DNA of 64,000 nt. Source: SCGC-AAA076-P13 sp964276235. GTDB lineage: Bacteria; Pseudomonadota; Gammaproteobacteria; Magnimaribacterales; D2472. The DNA is taken from positions 1 through 64,000 of the forward strand of contig CAXYEK010000001.1 of assembly GCA_964276235.1 (NCBI GenBank). The letters run 5' to 3'. Each line of letters opens with the position of its first letter. The first letter of the stretch is position 1. The notes beneath the pieces are model-generated. The model ran no database searches and was not told the DNA's origin. It saw only the letters and a list, made by a program, of their open reading frames with translations. The position numbers and the translations under genes are program-made. Of the stretch, positions 17,331 to 25,855 are shown piece by piece.

Positions 17331-18124
17331 TTTGTAACTCCCGTTAAAGATTTTAAAAATATCTCTTCAGTTTTATTTTGTATTAATTCAACATGACCGT
17401 CTTTAGCTAATTCAAGAGATGCAAGAAATGTGACTACTACACCATGCCTTCCCTCAGATTTTCTTAAAGTCTTTGAGAAACTAACAATATTTCTTTTTGA
17501 AAGTATTTTAAGAATTATTTGAATCCTCTCCTGAGTTGACAGCTCTTCGAAATCTATTAGATGATTAGATTTTAAATCAGGTCTTAGTTGTATTTCATTA
17601 AAAATTTCAGCTAATTCTTCTTTTGTGATTTGAATATCTTTCTTTTCAACTTGTATCTCTGGAAGTGCAGCAGATGCTGTAAAAAAATCTCTATCAACTC
17701 GATCAAGTGTTGCCATTTTTTCTGACGCACTTTTAAACCTTTGATACTCTTGAAGTCTTTTTATAAGAGCCGATTTTGGATCTTCCTCTTCTTCATCATG
17801 AGATTCTTGTGGCAGCATCATTCTTGATTTGATTTCTGCCAATGTTGCTGCCATTACAAGGTATTCAGCAGCTAGCTCAAATTGCAAGGCATCCATTAAA
17901 TCAATGTACTCGATATATTGATCAGTTATTTTTGATACATCTAATTCTAAAATATTTATATTCTCTTTTTTTATTAAATAGAGAAGAAGGTCCATTGGAC
18001 CAGAGAATGTTTCAAGACAAAGCTCTAATGCATTTGGAGGTATAAATAAATCCTCAGGTAAGGTCTCATATGGTTGGCCCATTACGGTCGGAAATTCTAA
18101 TTGTGTTTGAGTGATATTTTGCAT
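17327..18124 (-). CDS. scpA: Segregation and condensation protein A
   Basis: The kleisin subunit of SMC condensin. The N-terminal SMC-neck-binding part is clear (LETFSGPMDLLLYLIKKENINILELDV in pieces at about residues 38-64, ITDQYIEYID). An acidic EEEEDP linker follows and the C-terminal winged helix begins near residue 205. I start it at the ATG at 18122-18124 (265 residues); a GTG at 18136 would add four residues. It forms an operon with scpB and rluB and is divergent from the DAHP synthase gene. Confidence 0.93.
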   Translation of the reverse strand: MQNITQTQLEFPTVMGQPYETLPEDLFIPPNALELCLETFSGPMDLLLYLIKKENINILELDVSKITDQYIEYIDLMDALQFELAAEYLVMAATLAEIKSRMMLPQESHDEEEEDPKSALIKRLQEYQRFKSASEKMATLDRVDRDFFTASAALPEIQVEKKDIQITKEELAEIFNEIQLRPDLKSNHLIDFEELSTQERIQIILKILSKRNIVSFSKTLRKSEGRHGVVVTFLASLELAKDGHVELIQNKTEEIFLKSLTGVTN

Positions 18125-18320
18125 GATAAACACCACATATTGTAAGGTTTAGAGTCTATTTATACAACATATAGTGTATTTATAAAATAAAGCATTATTA
18201 ATTACACATTTAGTTTTATTACAGTAATCTAAATAATTCAAATTAATCTTACTATTACCTTCTAATTTGATTACTTTCATTTAATATTAATGATTCAAGT
18301 AGGCAAAACGAAATAATCAA
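18125..18320. promoter_or_regulatory. Divergent scpA / DAHP synthase intergenic region
   Basis: This 196-bp spacer is the longest non-coding stretch in the window. It is very AT-rich, with ACAACATATAGTGTATTTATAAAAT near 18163-18190 as candidate promoter sequence. I see no leader peptide rich in phenylalanine or tyrosine, no attenuator-like hairpin pair, and no tRNA or riboswitch. Promoters for both genes must lie here by arrangement. Confidence 0.35.
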
Positions 18321-19370
18321 ATGAATTACTCAACTGACAATACAAGAATTATTGATAGAAAAAAGGTCCCCGCTCCATATGAGCTTATCAATAATTTACC
18401 AATAGACGATGATATATCAAAGCTAGTGTATGGAACTAGACAAGAAATTAGTCAAATACTTCATGATAAAGATGATCGACTATTAGTTGTAGTTGGACCC
18501 TGCTCTATTCATGATGTTGAAAGTGCAATGGAATATGCAAATAAGTTAGTAGAACAAAATATTAAATTTAAAGAGGATTTACTTATAGTAATGAGAGTTT
18601 ACTTTGAAAAACCAAGAACTACTGTTGGTTGGAAAGGTTTAATTAATGATCCTGATTTAAATGAATCTTTTAATATCAGTAAAGGTGTTGAAATGGCAAG
18701 AAAACTATTAATAGATCTTGCTAAATTAAATTTGCCAGCTGGAACTGAATTTTTAGATCCTATATCTCCTCAATACATAACAGATATAATTTCATGGGGT
18801 GCCATAGGTGCAAGAACTGCTGAAAGTCAGATTCATAGAGAGCTTGCCTCAGGCTTATCTTGCCCAGTTGGAATTAAAAATGGTACGGATGGAAGTTTGA
18901 AAGCAGCAATTGACGGCATTCAAGCTGCTAACCATTCACATGTATTTTTGGGTGCTACAAAAGAGGCTGATATAGCTATGCTTAAAACTGCTGGCAATAA
19001 CGATAGTCATATTATTCTTAGAGGTGGCAAGGAACCAAATTACGATGCAAATTCTGTTAATGAAACATTGACTGCCTTAAGAGAAGCTGAGGTTAATGAA
19101 TCTATTATGATTGATGCTAGTCATGGAAATAGTCAAAAGCAATTTAAAAGGCAGTTGCCAGTTGTAGAATCTATTTCTCAACAAATTAGTGGAGGCAACA
19201 AAAATATAAAAGGTGTCATGATTGAAAGTCATCTTGTAGAAGGTAATCAAAAAATTTCAGAAAGTCTAACTTATGGGCAAAGTGTTACTGATGGTTGCGT
19301 TGGATGGGAAGATACCCTTTTATGTCTGCAAAATCTCAGTGATGCAGTCAATAATAGGAGAGGTTCATAG
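18321..19370 (+). CDS. aroG: 3-deoxy-7-phosphoheptulonate (DAHP) synthase, class I
   Basis: The 349-residue class I (AroF/G/H type) enzyme condenses phosphoenolpyruvate and erythrose 4-phosphate, the first step of the shikimate pathway. Motifs are VVVGPCSIHD (about 54-63), RVYFEKPRTTVGWKG, GTEFLDPISPQY, GARTAESQIHRELASG, LRGGKEPNYD and DASHGNSQKQ with the metal-binding His. Sequence does not tell which amino acid inhibits it, so the aroG symbol is one of three possible paralogue names. It heads the plus-strand run to dxs; the next gene follows within 5 bp or overlaps. Confidence 0.92.
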   Translation: MNYSTDNTRIIDRKKVPAPYELINNLPIDDDISKLVYGTRQEISQILHDKDDRLLVVVGPCSIHDVESAMEYANKLVEQNIKFKEDLLIVMRVYFEKPRTTVGWKGLINDPDLNESFNISKGVEMARKLLIDLAKLNLPAGTEFLDPISPQYITDIISWGAIGARTAESQIHRELASGLSCPVGIKNGTDGSLKAAIDGIQAANHSHVFLGATKEADIAMLKTAGNNDSHIILRGGKEPNYDANSVNETLTALREAEVNESIMIDASHGNSQKQFKRQLPVVESISQQISGGNKNIKGVMIESHLVEGNQKISESLTYGQSVTDGCVGWEDTLLCLQNLSDAVNNRRGS

Positions 19371-19374
19371 TATC

Positions 19375-20166
19375 TTGAAAGAGTTGGATAAGATTTCATT
19401 CTCTAAGGAAGTCGCTGAAACTTTGGGTCTTGAATCAGCAATTATATTAGAGCTATATCAGAATAATAAAATTTCAAATTCAAAGGAAATTGATAAGTTA
19501 ATTGCTTCTGTCAAAGATCACGCTCCTTTTTTAGAGGAAAAAAACATAGAAAGTAATATTAATAAGTTAATAAAATATAAATTTATTACTGCTAATAAGT
19601 CTTCTTCTAATTATAGTATTCGACTTCCGGCAAAGAGTAACTTTCAACACTTAAAGTTAAATTCTGATTGGCAGCCTTCAATAGAAGCTATTGAAATTTT
19701 AAAAATGAGTGATGTTCCTGAAAATTTCTATATGAATAAGCTTAACGAATTTAAGCTTTACTGGACCGAAAGAGGTCAGGAAAGAAATAATTGGAACACT
19801 ACTTATATAGATTTTATAAGAAGAGAATGGGCAAAAGATCAAAGCTCGAATAGAGGTCTCCCTTATTCAATGGATTCTAGCTGGATCCCAAGTGATGATG
19901 TTTACGATATATTAGAATTGTCTGAAATATCAAAAGAATCGGCCTCAAAATATTTAAGAGAGTTTATACTGTACTGGAAAGAAAATGGCACTGCTTTTAC
20001 TACATGGAACTCAAAGTTTATTGAACATGTAAAAAGAAGGCACTTAGGAAGCCAAAATATTAATAATGAAGAAAGTAAAAAACATTCTGAACCAGGAAAA
20101 TACTCAAAAGACTTTTCATCAAGAAAAGGTGACTCCTCTTGGGCAAACGAAATCAATTTCGAATAA
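19375..20166 (+). CDS. DnaT-like replication protein with two tandem DnaT DNA-binding repeats
   Basis: About 263 residues from a TTG at 19375 preceded by AGGAGAGG at 19356-19363; an in-frame ATG at 19342 inside aroG is the alternative. The N-terminal part (about 8-75) resembles a winged helix. It is followed by two similar copies of the DnaT C-terminal DNA-binding motif, at about 98-153 and 169-222. Each runs D/S-W-x-P-S, then a helix, a LYW-x-E-x-G core and NWNT/TWNS-x-FI. E. coli DnaT has one such domain and helps load DnaB during PriA restart. Its neighbour is lambda P-like, which supports a helicase-loading role. The assignment rests on motif resemblance. Confidence 0.7.
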   Translation: MKELDKISFSKEVAETLGLESAIILELYQNNKISNSKEIDKLIASVKDHAPFLEEKNIESNINKLIKYKFITANKSSSNYSIRLPAKSNFQHLKLNSDWQPSIEAIEILKMSDVPENFYMNKLNEFKLYWTERGQERNNWNTTYIDFIRREWAKDQSSNRGLPYSMDSSWIPSDDVYDILELSEISKESASKYLREFILYWKENGTAFTTWNSKFIEHVKRRHLGSQNINNEESKKHSEPGKYSKDFSSRKGDSSWANEINFE

Positions 20167-20710
20167 ACAAGATTTTGTTGAGTCTATAGATGGTCTATTT
20201 CTAAAGCTAGAACTTGCATATCATTATCAATTTTATAAAGTTTTTGGGACTGATGAGAGGTTAAATGAAGGCAAGAAACTATGGGCAGTGAGCTTGAAAG
20301 ATTTTTCATCTGAAATTATCACTCAATCTGTTGAACATGTTATTAGCTCTCAGTCTTATCTGCCAACGTTAACAGATATCGTTAAGGCTTGTTCAGATAT
20401 AAGAGATGAGGATGGGTTCCCTTCAGTTGAAGAAGCATACATTGAAGCGAGAAAGTCTTATGCTCCTAGAAATGAATTTCCCTGGAGCCATCCAATAGTT
20501 TATTTTTCAGGAAAAAAATTAGGTTGGAATGTTTTAGATGAAAAAGATACTAAAGAGCTTTTTTTTGCTTTTAAAAGAATTTTCTTAAACCTTAAAACTC
20601 ATTCTATTGAAGGTGCTGAATTTAATATTGAAATTAAAAAAGAAGTTGAAGTGGCTGAACCTCTTAATAGAAAGCTTTTTGAAAGCTTAAGAAAAAAGCA
20701 CAATATATAA
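20066..20710 (+). CDS. Lambda P-like replicative helicase loader
   Basis: A 214-residue protein read from the ATG at 20066, which lies 100 bp inside the DnaT-like gene in another frame; GTG at 20129 is a shorter option. From residue 35 it has the pattern of phage lambda replication protein P: IDGLFLKLELAY, then a spaced W-A-V-S-L-K-DF segment, then YLPTLTDIVKACSDI, where lambda P has FLPSPGQFVAWCRE. Aromatic residues (PWSHPIVYF) follow mid-protein, and the end is PLNRKLFESLRKK, like the lambda P PLNRAQALAKI segment. Lambda P places DnaB helicase at origins. No phage genes surround it, so it looks domesticated. Resemblance is moderate and judged by eye. Confidence 0.65.
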   Translation: MKKVKNILNQENTQKTFHQEKVTPLGQTKSISNKQDFVESIDGLFLKLELAYHYQFYKVFGTDERLNEGKKLWAVSLKDFSSEIITQSVEHVISSQSYLPTLTDIVKACSDIRDEDGFPSVEEAYIEARKSYAPRNEFPWSHPIVYFSGKKLGWNVLDEKDTKELFFAFKRIFLNLKTHSIEGAEFNIEIKKEVEVAEPLNRKLFESLRKKHNI

Positions 20711-20739
20711 TATAAAAATAATTATAAAATAACGAGAAT

Positions 20740-21609
20740 ATGACTAAAAATATTAGAATATCATTATTCATCCTAGCTCCAATAATCTTATGGATGGCTT
20801 CAGGATTTTTTGTAAAAGATAAAATAGAATTAATTGAAGAAAAAAATGAATTATTTACTGTTGGAACTCTCTTAAGTAATGCTGAAATGTTTCAGCCCCT
20901 AATAAGGCTTAAAGCTACTACTCAATCAGAAGCGCGGGTCAATGTTAGAGCCAAAACTTCTGGAGAAGTAGTTAAGATAGGTGCTAAACAAGGCCAATTT
21001 GTAGAAAAAGATTTCATACTATGCAGCCTTGGAATTGTTGAGTTAAATCGTACAGAAGTAAAAGCACCCTTTTCGGGATATTTAGAACAAATAGTTAAGC
21101 CAGGTAATTTTCTTGAAAGAGGCCAGGTTTGTGCAACAATCATCCAACTTAATCCAATAACATTTATTGCAGAAGTACCAGAGTTTAATATTAACAAAGT
21201 TGAGCCTGGTCAAAATGTGATCCTTAGCTTAATTACTGGAGAAATTGTCGAAGGTAATCTAACTTTTGTATCTAAAAGTGCATCTGACTCAACTCGAACT
21301 TTTAAAGTTGAATCACAAGTAACAAATATCAATGGCACTATTAGAGATGGTATTACTGCAGAAATGACAATAAAAACTAAGAAATTATTAGCTCACCAAA
21401 TATCTCCCTCAATCCTCATGCTCAATGATGATGGTAAGTTAGGAATAAGGTCTGTGAAAAATAGTATCGTCGAATTTCATGAAGTTGAAATTCTTGAAGA
21501 CTCAGAAACAGGAATATGGATTACTGGAATTCCTGAGAGTATTGAACTTATTGTTCAAGGACAAGGTTTCGTAGAGAACGGACAAAAAGTTTCCATTAAT
21601 CAGTTATGA
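20740..21609 (+). CDS. RND efflux periplasmic adaptor, lacking the alpha-hairpin
   Basis: The 289-residue membrane-fusion protein has an N-terminal signal anchor (about 5-24). The two lipoyl half-motifs lie at about 69-96 (VRAKTSGEVVKIGAKQGQ) and 103-134 (NRTEVKAPFSGYLEQIVK), followed by beta-barrel and membrane-proximal parts. In normal HlyD/AcrA adaptors 60-100 residues of coiled-coil hairpin separate the two lipoyl halves; here there are about six. The hairpin is what meets the TolC-type outer-membrane channel, so coupling must differ. It overlaps the permease start by ATGA. Substrate is unknown. Confidence 0.85.
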   Translation: MTKNIRISLFILAPIILWMASGFFVKDKIELIEEKNELFTVGTLLSNAEMFQPLIRLKATTQSEARVNVRAKTSGEVVKIGAKQGQFVEKDFILCSLGIVELNRTEVKAPFSGYLEQIVKPGNFLERGQVCATIIQLNPITFIAEVPEFNINKVEPGQNVILSLITGEIVEGNLTFVSKSASDSTRTFKVESQVTNINGTIRDGITAEMTIKTKKLLAHQISPSILMLNDDGKLGIRSVKNSIVEFHEVEILEDSETGIWITGIPESIELIVQGQGFVENGQKVSINQL

Positions 21610-24600
21610 CAGGGATTATAGATTTTGCTTTAGCAAAAGCAAAAACAACAATGATGATTGCCTTAATGGTAGTTGTTGCTGGCTCTTATGCTCGTCAAGA
21701 AATACCTATTGCAGCTTCTCCTAACGTTCAACTCCCTTTTATTTCAGTCTCTGTTTTCTTGGATGGAGCCTCTCCAGGTGATACATCAAGATTAATAGCC
21801 AGACCATTAGAAAATAGATTAAAAAATGTTACTGGCGTCAAAAGTATTCGTTCAACAAGCTCTTTAAGTTTCGCACGAATCTTTTTAGAGTTCGAAGTTG
21901 GCTTTGATATGGATCAAGCCTTAGTAGACATTAAACAAAGCGTTGAAGAGACAAAATATGAATTGCCTAGAGAGGCAGAAGATCCTCAGATATCTGAATA
22001 TAGTGAATCAAGCTTCCCAATTATGAACATTAGTATTGTTGGTAGCAGTTCAGTTAGACAAAAGGTTTTTTATGCCAAAGAGCTCAAGGATCGAACGGAA
22101 TCTATTGAGGAAATTTTACAAGCAAGATTAACCGGTGCTCCAGAAGAAGTTCTAGAAGGTGTGATTAATAAATCTAAGATGGAGTCTTATGAGGTTACTC
22201 TTTCTGATATTTATTATTCTGTTGCAAATAATAACTTAATAATCCCTGGTGGAACTCAAGATACAGGCAAGGGAAGCTTTAATATTGAAGTTCCAAGTGT
22301 GATTGAAACTGCTCAGGATGTTTACTCGATACCAATAAAAGTTACCCAAGATGCAATTGTTACTTTAAGTGACATAGCAACTGTGAAAAGAACTTTTAAA
22401 GACTTCACTTCATATGCAAGAGTTAATGGAGAAGATGCCGTCACTTTGGAACTAACGTTAAGAGAAAGTGCAAATGCTATTGATGCCTCCAATGCTATTC
22501 GTGAAATTCTTAAAGAGTTTGAAAAAACACTTCCAGAAAATTTAAGAGTAGTGATAACAGATGATGACACTATTTATGCAGGTTTAATGGTTAAAGAATT
22601 AAATGGAAATATTATAGCTGCTGTTATTTTAATAATGGTTTTGGTTATAGCTAGTATGGGGTTTAGAGTGTCAATGTTAGTTGGTTTATCTATACCCTTC
22701 TGCTTTCTACTCACATATCTGAGTCTTTATATGCTTGGAATGGAAGTCAATTTCTTGGTTATGATGGGTTTATTGCTTGGTATGGGAATGTTAATAGATG
22801 GCTCTATAGTAATAACCGAATATGCTGATAAAAAAATAGCAGAGGGCCTTTCAAGGGCTGAGGGTTACAAGATGGCTTCAAAAAGAATGTTCTATCCAAT
22901 TGTAGCCTCAACTGGAACGACTATGGCAGCCTTCATTCCTATTATGTTTTGGCCAGGATTTACCGGTCAATTTATGCGATATCTGCCAATAACAGTATTT
23001 TTCGTTTTAGTAGCATCTCTTATTTATTCGTTGGTTATGATTCCTGTTATCGGGTCTTATTTTGGTCAAAGAGAATCAGCATTAAATAAAGATGAAGGTC
23101 GAGATTCTATTTTTAAAAAATTAACTGATGCTTATGGTAAACGTATAGAGAAGTTTGTTAGAAATCCAGTTGAAACCTGTATTGCTGTTGGTTCTATTTT
23201 ATTCATCGTAGTTTTAAGTTATTCGTATTATGGCCAAGGTACTGTCTATTTTGCATTGGTGGATCCTGTTAAAGCTAATATAAGTATCAAGGCTAGAGGA
23301 AATTATTCAGCAATTGAAACAAAAGAAATAATAATGAAAGTTGAAGAGAGATTCTTAGGAATAGATGAGCTTCATAGTGTTTATTTAAGAGCAGGAACAG
23401 AATGGTGGAATGCCGGAGCTGATAAAATAGGTGGTGGTTTTGTTGAGGTAGCTCCTGCCTCAGAAAGATCAATATCTGGACTAGAAGTAATGAGCTTGTT
23501 GGTAGAAACCACAAGAGACCTCCCTGGAATATTTGTCGAGGTTTCTCCTGACTTAGGTGGACCCTCTTTTGACAACCCTATTGAACTATCTATATACGGC
23601 AATACAGAGCAAAGTGTTAATGATGCTGTGGAAATTGTTGAATCTCATATGAGGAATAATATGGATGGTTTAATTAATATATTTTCATCAAAATCTTATC
23701 CTTCGGTTGAATGGAGTGTGGAAGTTGATAAACAAAAGGCCGCACAGCTTGGAGTTAGTGTGGGTGATGTTGGAGCTCTTGTCCAAATGCTAACTAATGG
23801 TTTTAAAGTTGGAGAATATAGACCTGATGATTCAAAAGATGAAGTAGAAATTAGAGCTAGATTTCCTGAGTCAGATAGAACTATAACTGGTATTAAAAAC
23901 CTTAATGTAACAACTATTAAAGGTCTTGTTCCTGTGAGTTCTTTTATAAAGGTTGTTCCTAAAGATAATAGGCAAACTGTTAACAGAAAAAATGGGAAGT
24001 ATTTTCAAGAAGTTGGATCTGGAACTCTCGACGAATCAAAAGTTTCTCAAAAAGTTGAAGAGCTAGATATCTGGTTAAAAACTGCCAATTTAGGTAATAA
24101 TATTTCCTATGAATTCAGTGGTATGGCTGAAGAATCTGCAGATGTTAATAGTTTTATGATTAGTGCTGGCATTACTGCGGTTTTTATAATGCTAATAATG
24201 TTGTTAACACAGTTTAATAGCTTCTATCAGTCATTTATTATTCTCTCATCAGTAACTATATCTTGTGTAGGCGTTCTTTTAGGTCTCTTGATAATGGGTA
24301 AGCCATTCAGTACAACGATGACTGGTCTATCGATAGTCACTTTAGCTGGGATTGTGGTTAATAATAATATTGTCCTAATAGACACATTTAATAAGCTTAA
24401 AGAGGAGTCACCTCATTTAGAGAAAACAATTCATATAGTAAATGCCTGCAAGCAGAGATTAAGACCAATTTTATTAACCTCATTAACTACTATCTTTGGC
24501 CTAATGCCACTCGCAATGGGGGTTAGCTTAGATATTATTTCTAGAGATATTTTGCTTGGAAGTAGAATTGTTGATTGGTGGTCCAACCTTGCAGTGTCTA

Positions 24601-24716
24601 TAGTATTTGGTTTGGGTTTCAGTACTTTTATAACTTTAATTCTTACTCCTGCTGTTCTTGCTTTACCTTATGCTTTAAGAAATGATTTTAAAAAGTTTTT
24701 TAAAACAAGTAATTAA
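21606..24716 (+). CDS. RND (HAE1-type) efflux permease
   Basis: The 1036-residue inner-membrane pump has the length and order of AcrB-like proteins: a first helix, a large periplasmic loop, a block of helices from about residue 335, a second loop from about 560, and final helices from about 870. The fourth-helix motif reads GMGMLIDGSIVITEY, with Asp398 followed by Gly399 where AcrB has two proton-relay aspartates. It should use the proton gradient to export an unidentified substrate. It is coupled to the adaptor by ATGA; no outer-membrane channel gene is adjacent. Confidence 0.92.
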   Translation: MTGIIDFALAKAKTTMMIALMVVVAGSYARQEIPIAASPNVQLPFISVSVFLDGASPGDTSRLIARPLENRLKNVTGVKSIRSTSSLSFARIFLEFEVGFDMDQALVDIKQSVEETKYELPREAEDPQISEYSESSFPIMNISIVGSSSVRQKVFYAKELKDRTESIEEILQARLTGAPEEVLEGVINKSKMESYEVTLSDIYYSVANNNLIIPGGTQDTGKGSFNIEVPSVIETAQDVYSIPIKVTQDAIVTLSDIATVKRTFKDFTSYARVNGEDAVTLELTLRESANAIDASNAIREILKEFEKTLPENLRVVITDDDTIYAGLMVKELNGNIIAAVILIMVLVIASMGFRVSMLVGLSIPFCFLLTYLSLYMLGMEVNFLVMMGLLLGMGMLIDGSIVITEYADKKIAEGLSRAEGYKMASKRMFYPIVASTGTTMAAFIPIMFWPGFTGQFMRYLPITVFFVLVASLIYSLVMIPVIGSYFGQRESALNKDEGRDSIFKKLTDAYGKRIEKFVRNPVETCIAVGSILFIVVLSYSYYGQGTVYFALVDPVKANISIKARGNYSAIETKEIIMKVEERFLGIDELHSVYLRAGTEWWNAGADKIGGGFVEVAPASERSISGLEVMSLLVETTRDLPGIFVEVSPDLGGPSFDNPIELSIYGNTEQSVNDAVEIVESHMRNNMDGLINIFSSKSYPSVEWSVEVDKQKAAQLGVSVGDVGALVQMLTNGFKVGEYRPDDSKDEVEIRARFPESDRTITGIKNLNVTTIKGLVPVSSFIKVVPKDNRQTVNRKNGKYFQEVGSGTLDESKVSQKVEELDIWLKTANLGNNISYEFSGMAEESADVNSFMISAGITAVFIMLIMLLTQFNSFYQSFIILSSVTISCVGVLLGLLIMGKPFSTTMTGLSIVTLAGIVVNNNIVLIDTFNKLKEESPHLEKTIHIVNACKQRLRPILLTSLTTIFGLMPLAMGVSLDIISRDILLGSRIVDWWSNLAVSIVFGLGFSTFITLILTPAVLALPYALRNDFKKFFKTSN

Positions 24717-24732
24717 TAAATTACAATAGAGT

Positions 24733-24957
24733 ATGGTCAACTCAAATAAAAAAATAGATTTTGAATCTTCTCTCAAAGAACTTGAATCAATTGTTACAAA
24801 ACTTGAAGATGAAAATATTAATTTAGAGGATTCAGTTAAGTCGTTTGAAGCAGGCATCAACCTTGTAAAAGAATGCCAAAAGCAACTCGAAGAGGCAGAG
24901 CTTAAAGTCAAAGAGTTGCTTGATGATGGATCTTCTCAAGAATTAGATAATTCATAA
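24733..24957 (+). CDS. xseB: Exodeoxyribonuclease VII small subunit
   Basis: The 74-residue helical protein shows the XseB pattern: FESSLKELESIVTKLE, then LEDSVKSFEAGINLVKECQKQL and an acidic tail. It assembles with XseA (not in the window) into exonuclease VII, which degrades single-stranded DNA to oligonucleotides. The xseB-ispA-dxs order is standard in gammaproteobacteria; ispA follows after 7 bp. Confidence 0.93.
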   Translation: MVNSNKKIDFESSLKELESIVTKLEDENINLEDSVKSFEAGINLVKECQKQLEEAELKVKELLDDGSSQELDNS

Positions 24958-24964
24958 TCTTCAA

Positions 24965-25855
24965 ATGCCATCGGAATTCTTATCTCAAGTTAAAGAACTT
25001 GTTAGAAATAAAATAAAACAATCTATTGGTGATTCAAATCTTATTGAAGAATCAATGGCTTACTCAGCATTAAGTGATAGTAAGATGATTCGTGCAGGTC
25101 TTATTTTTGCATCTGCTAAAACTAATAAAAATATATCTCATGAAAGTATAATTACGCTATCTACTGCAGTTGAATTAATGCATACCTATTCATTGATTCA
25201 CGATGATTTGCCTTGTATGGATGATGATGATTTAAGAAGAAATCAACCATCAAATCACATTAGATATGGAGAAGCTAATGCAGTTTTATCAGGTGATGCG
25301 TTGCAAGCTCTTGCATATGAAATTATATGTGATGATAAGAAATTAAATTCCAATGAAAAAGTTTATGCAATAAAAATTTTATCAGAGTCTTGTGGTAAGA
25401 ATGGTATGGTCCTTGGCCAACATTTAGATATAGAAAATGAAGGTAATCTAGAAAACCTTACTCAAGAAAAATTAGATGATATTCATAATCTAAAAACAGG
25501 GAGATTAATTGAATGTTCAGTAATGCTGGGTCAGATTGGAAGCGATCTTGGATCTAAAGAAAAGGAAGTTCTAAAAGATTTTAGTAGAAATATAGGCTTA
25601 GCTTTTCAAATAAGAGATGATATTTTAGATGTTATTCAATCTCAAGAAATATTAGGTAAAAATAAAAATTCTGATATAAAAAATAATAAGACTACATATA
25701 TAGATATAGTTGGGCTGGATAATGCAAAAGAAAAAGCTAAAAATCTAACTGAAAATGCATTAAATTCTATTAATGATTATCAAATTGATAACAAAGATAT
25801 CTTGATAGATTTAGCTAAATATTTAGTTGAAAGAAAAATTAATGAAAATTTTTAA
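24965..25855 (+). CDS. ispA: Polyprenyl (farnesyl) diphosphate synthase
   Basis: The 296-residue trans-prenyltransferase has the first aspartate-rich motif IHDDLPCMDDDDLRR near residue 80 and the second, FQIRDDILD, near 218. GRLIECSV is also typical. It condenses IPP with DMAPP and GPP to farnesyl diphosphate, feeding undecaprenol and quinone synthesis. Its position between xseB and dxs identifies it as IspA rather than a longer-chain synthase. It overlaps dxs by 14 bp. Confidence 0.93.
   Translation: MPSEFLSQVKELVRNKIKQSIGDSNLIEESMAYSALSDSKMIRAGLIFASAKTNKNISHESIITLSTAVELMHTYSLIHDDLPCMDDDDLRRNQPSNHIRYGEANAVLSGDALQALAYEIICDDKKLNSNEKVYAIKILSESCGKNGMVLGQHLDIENEGNLENLTQEKLDDIHNLKTGRLIECSVMLGQIGSDLGSKEKEVLKDFSRNIGLAFQIRDDILDVIQSQEILGKNKNSDIKNNKTTYIDIVGLDNAKEKAKNLTENALNSINDYQIDNKDILIDLAKYLVERKINENF

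Noticed and set aside
18125..18320. Attenuator leader peptide before the DAHP synthase gene
   Set aside because: No short frame with clustered Phe, Tyr or Trp codons and no alternative hairpins are visible.
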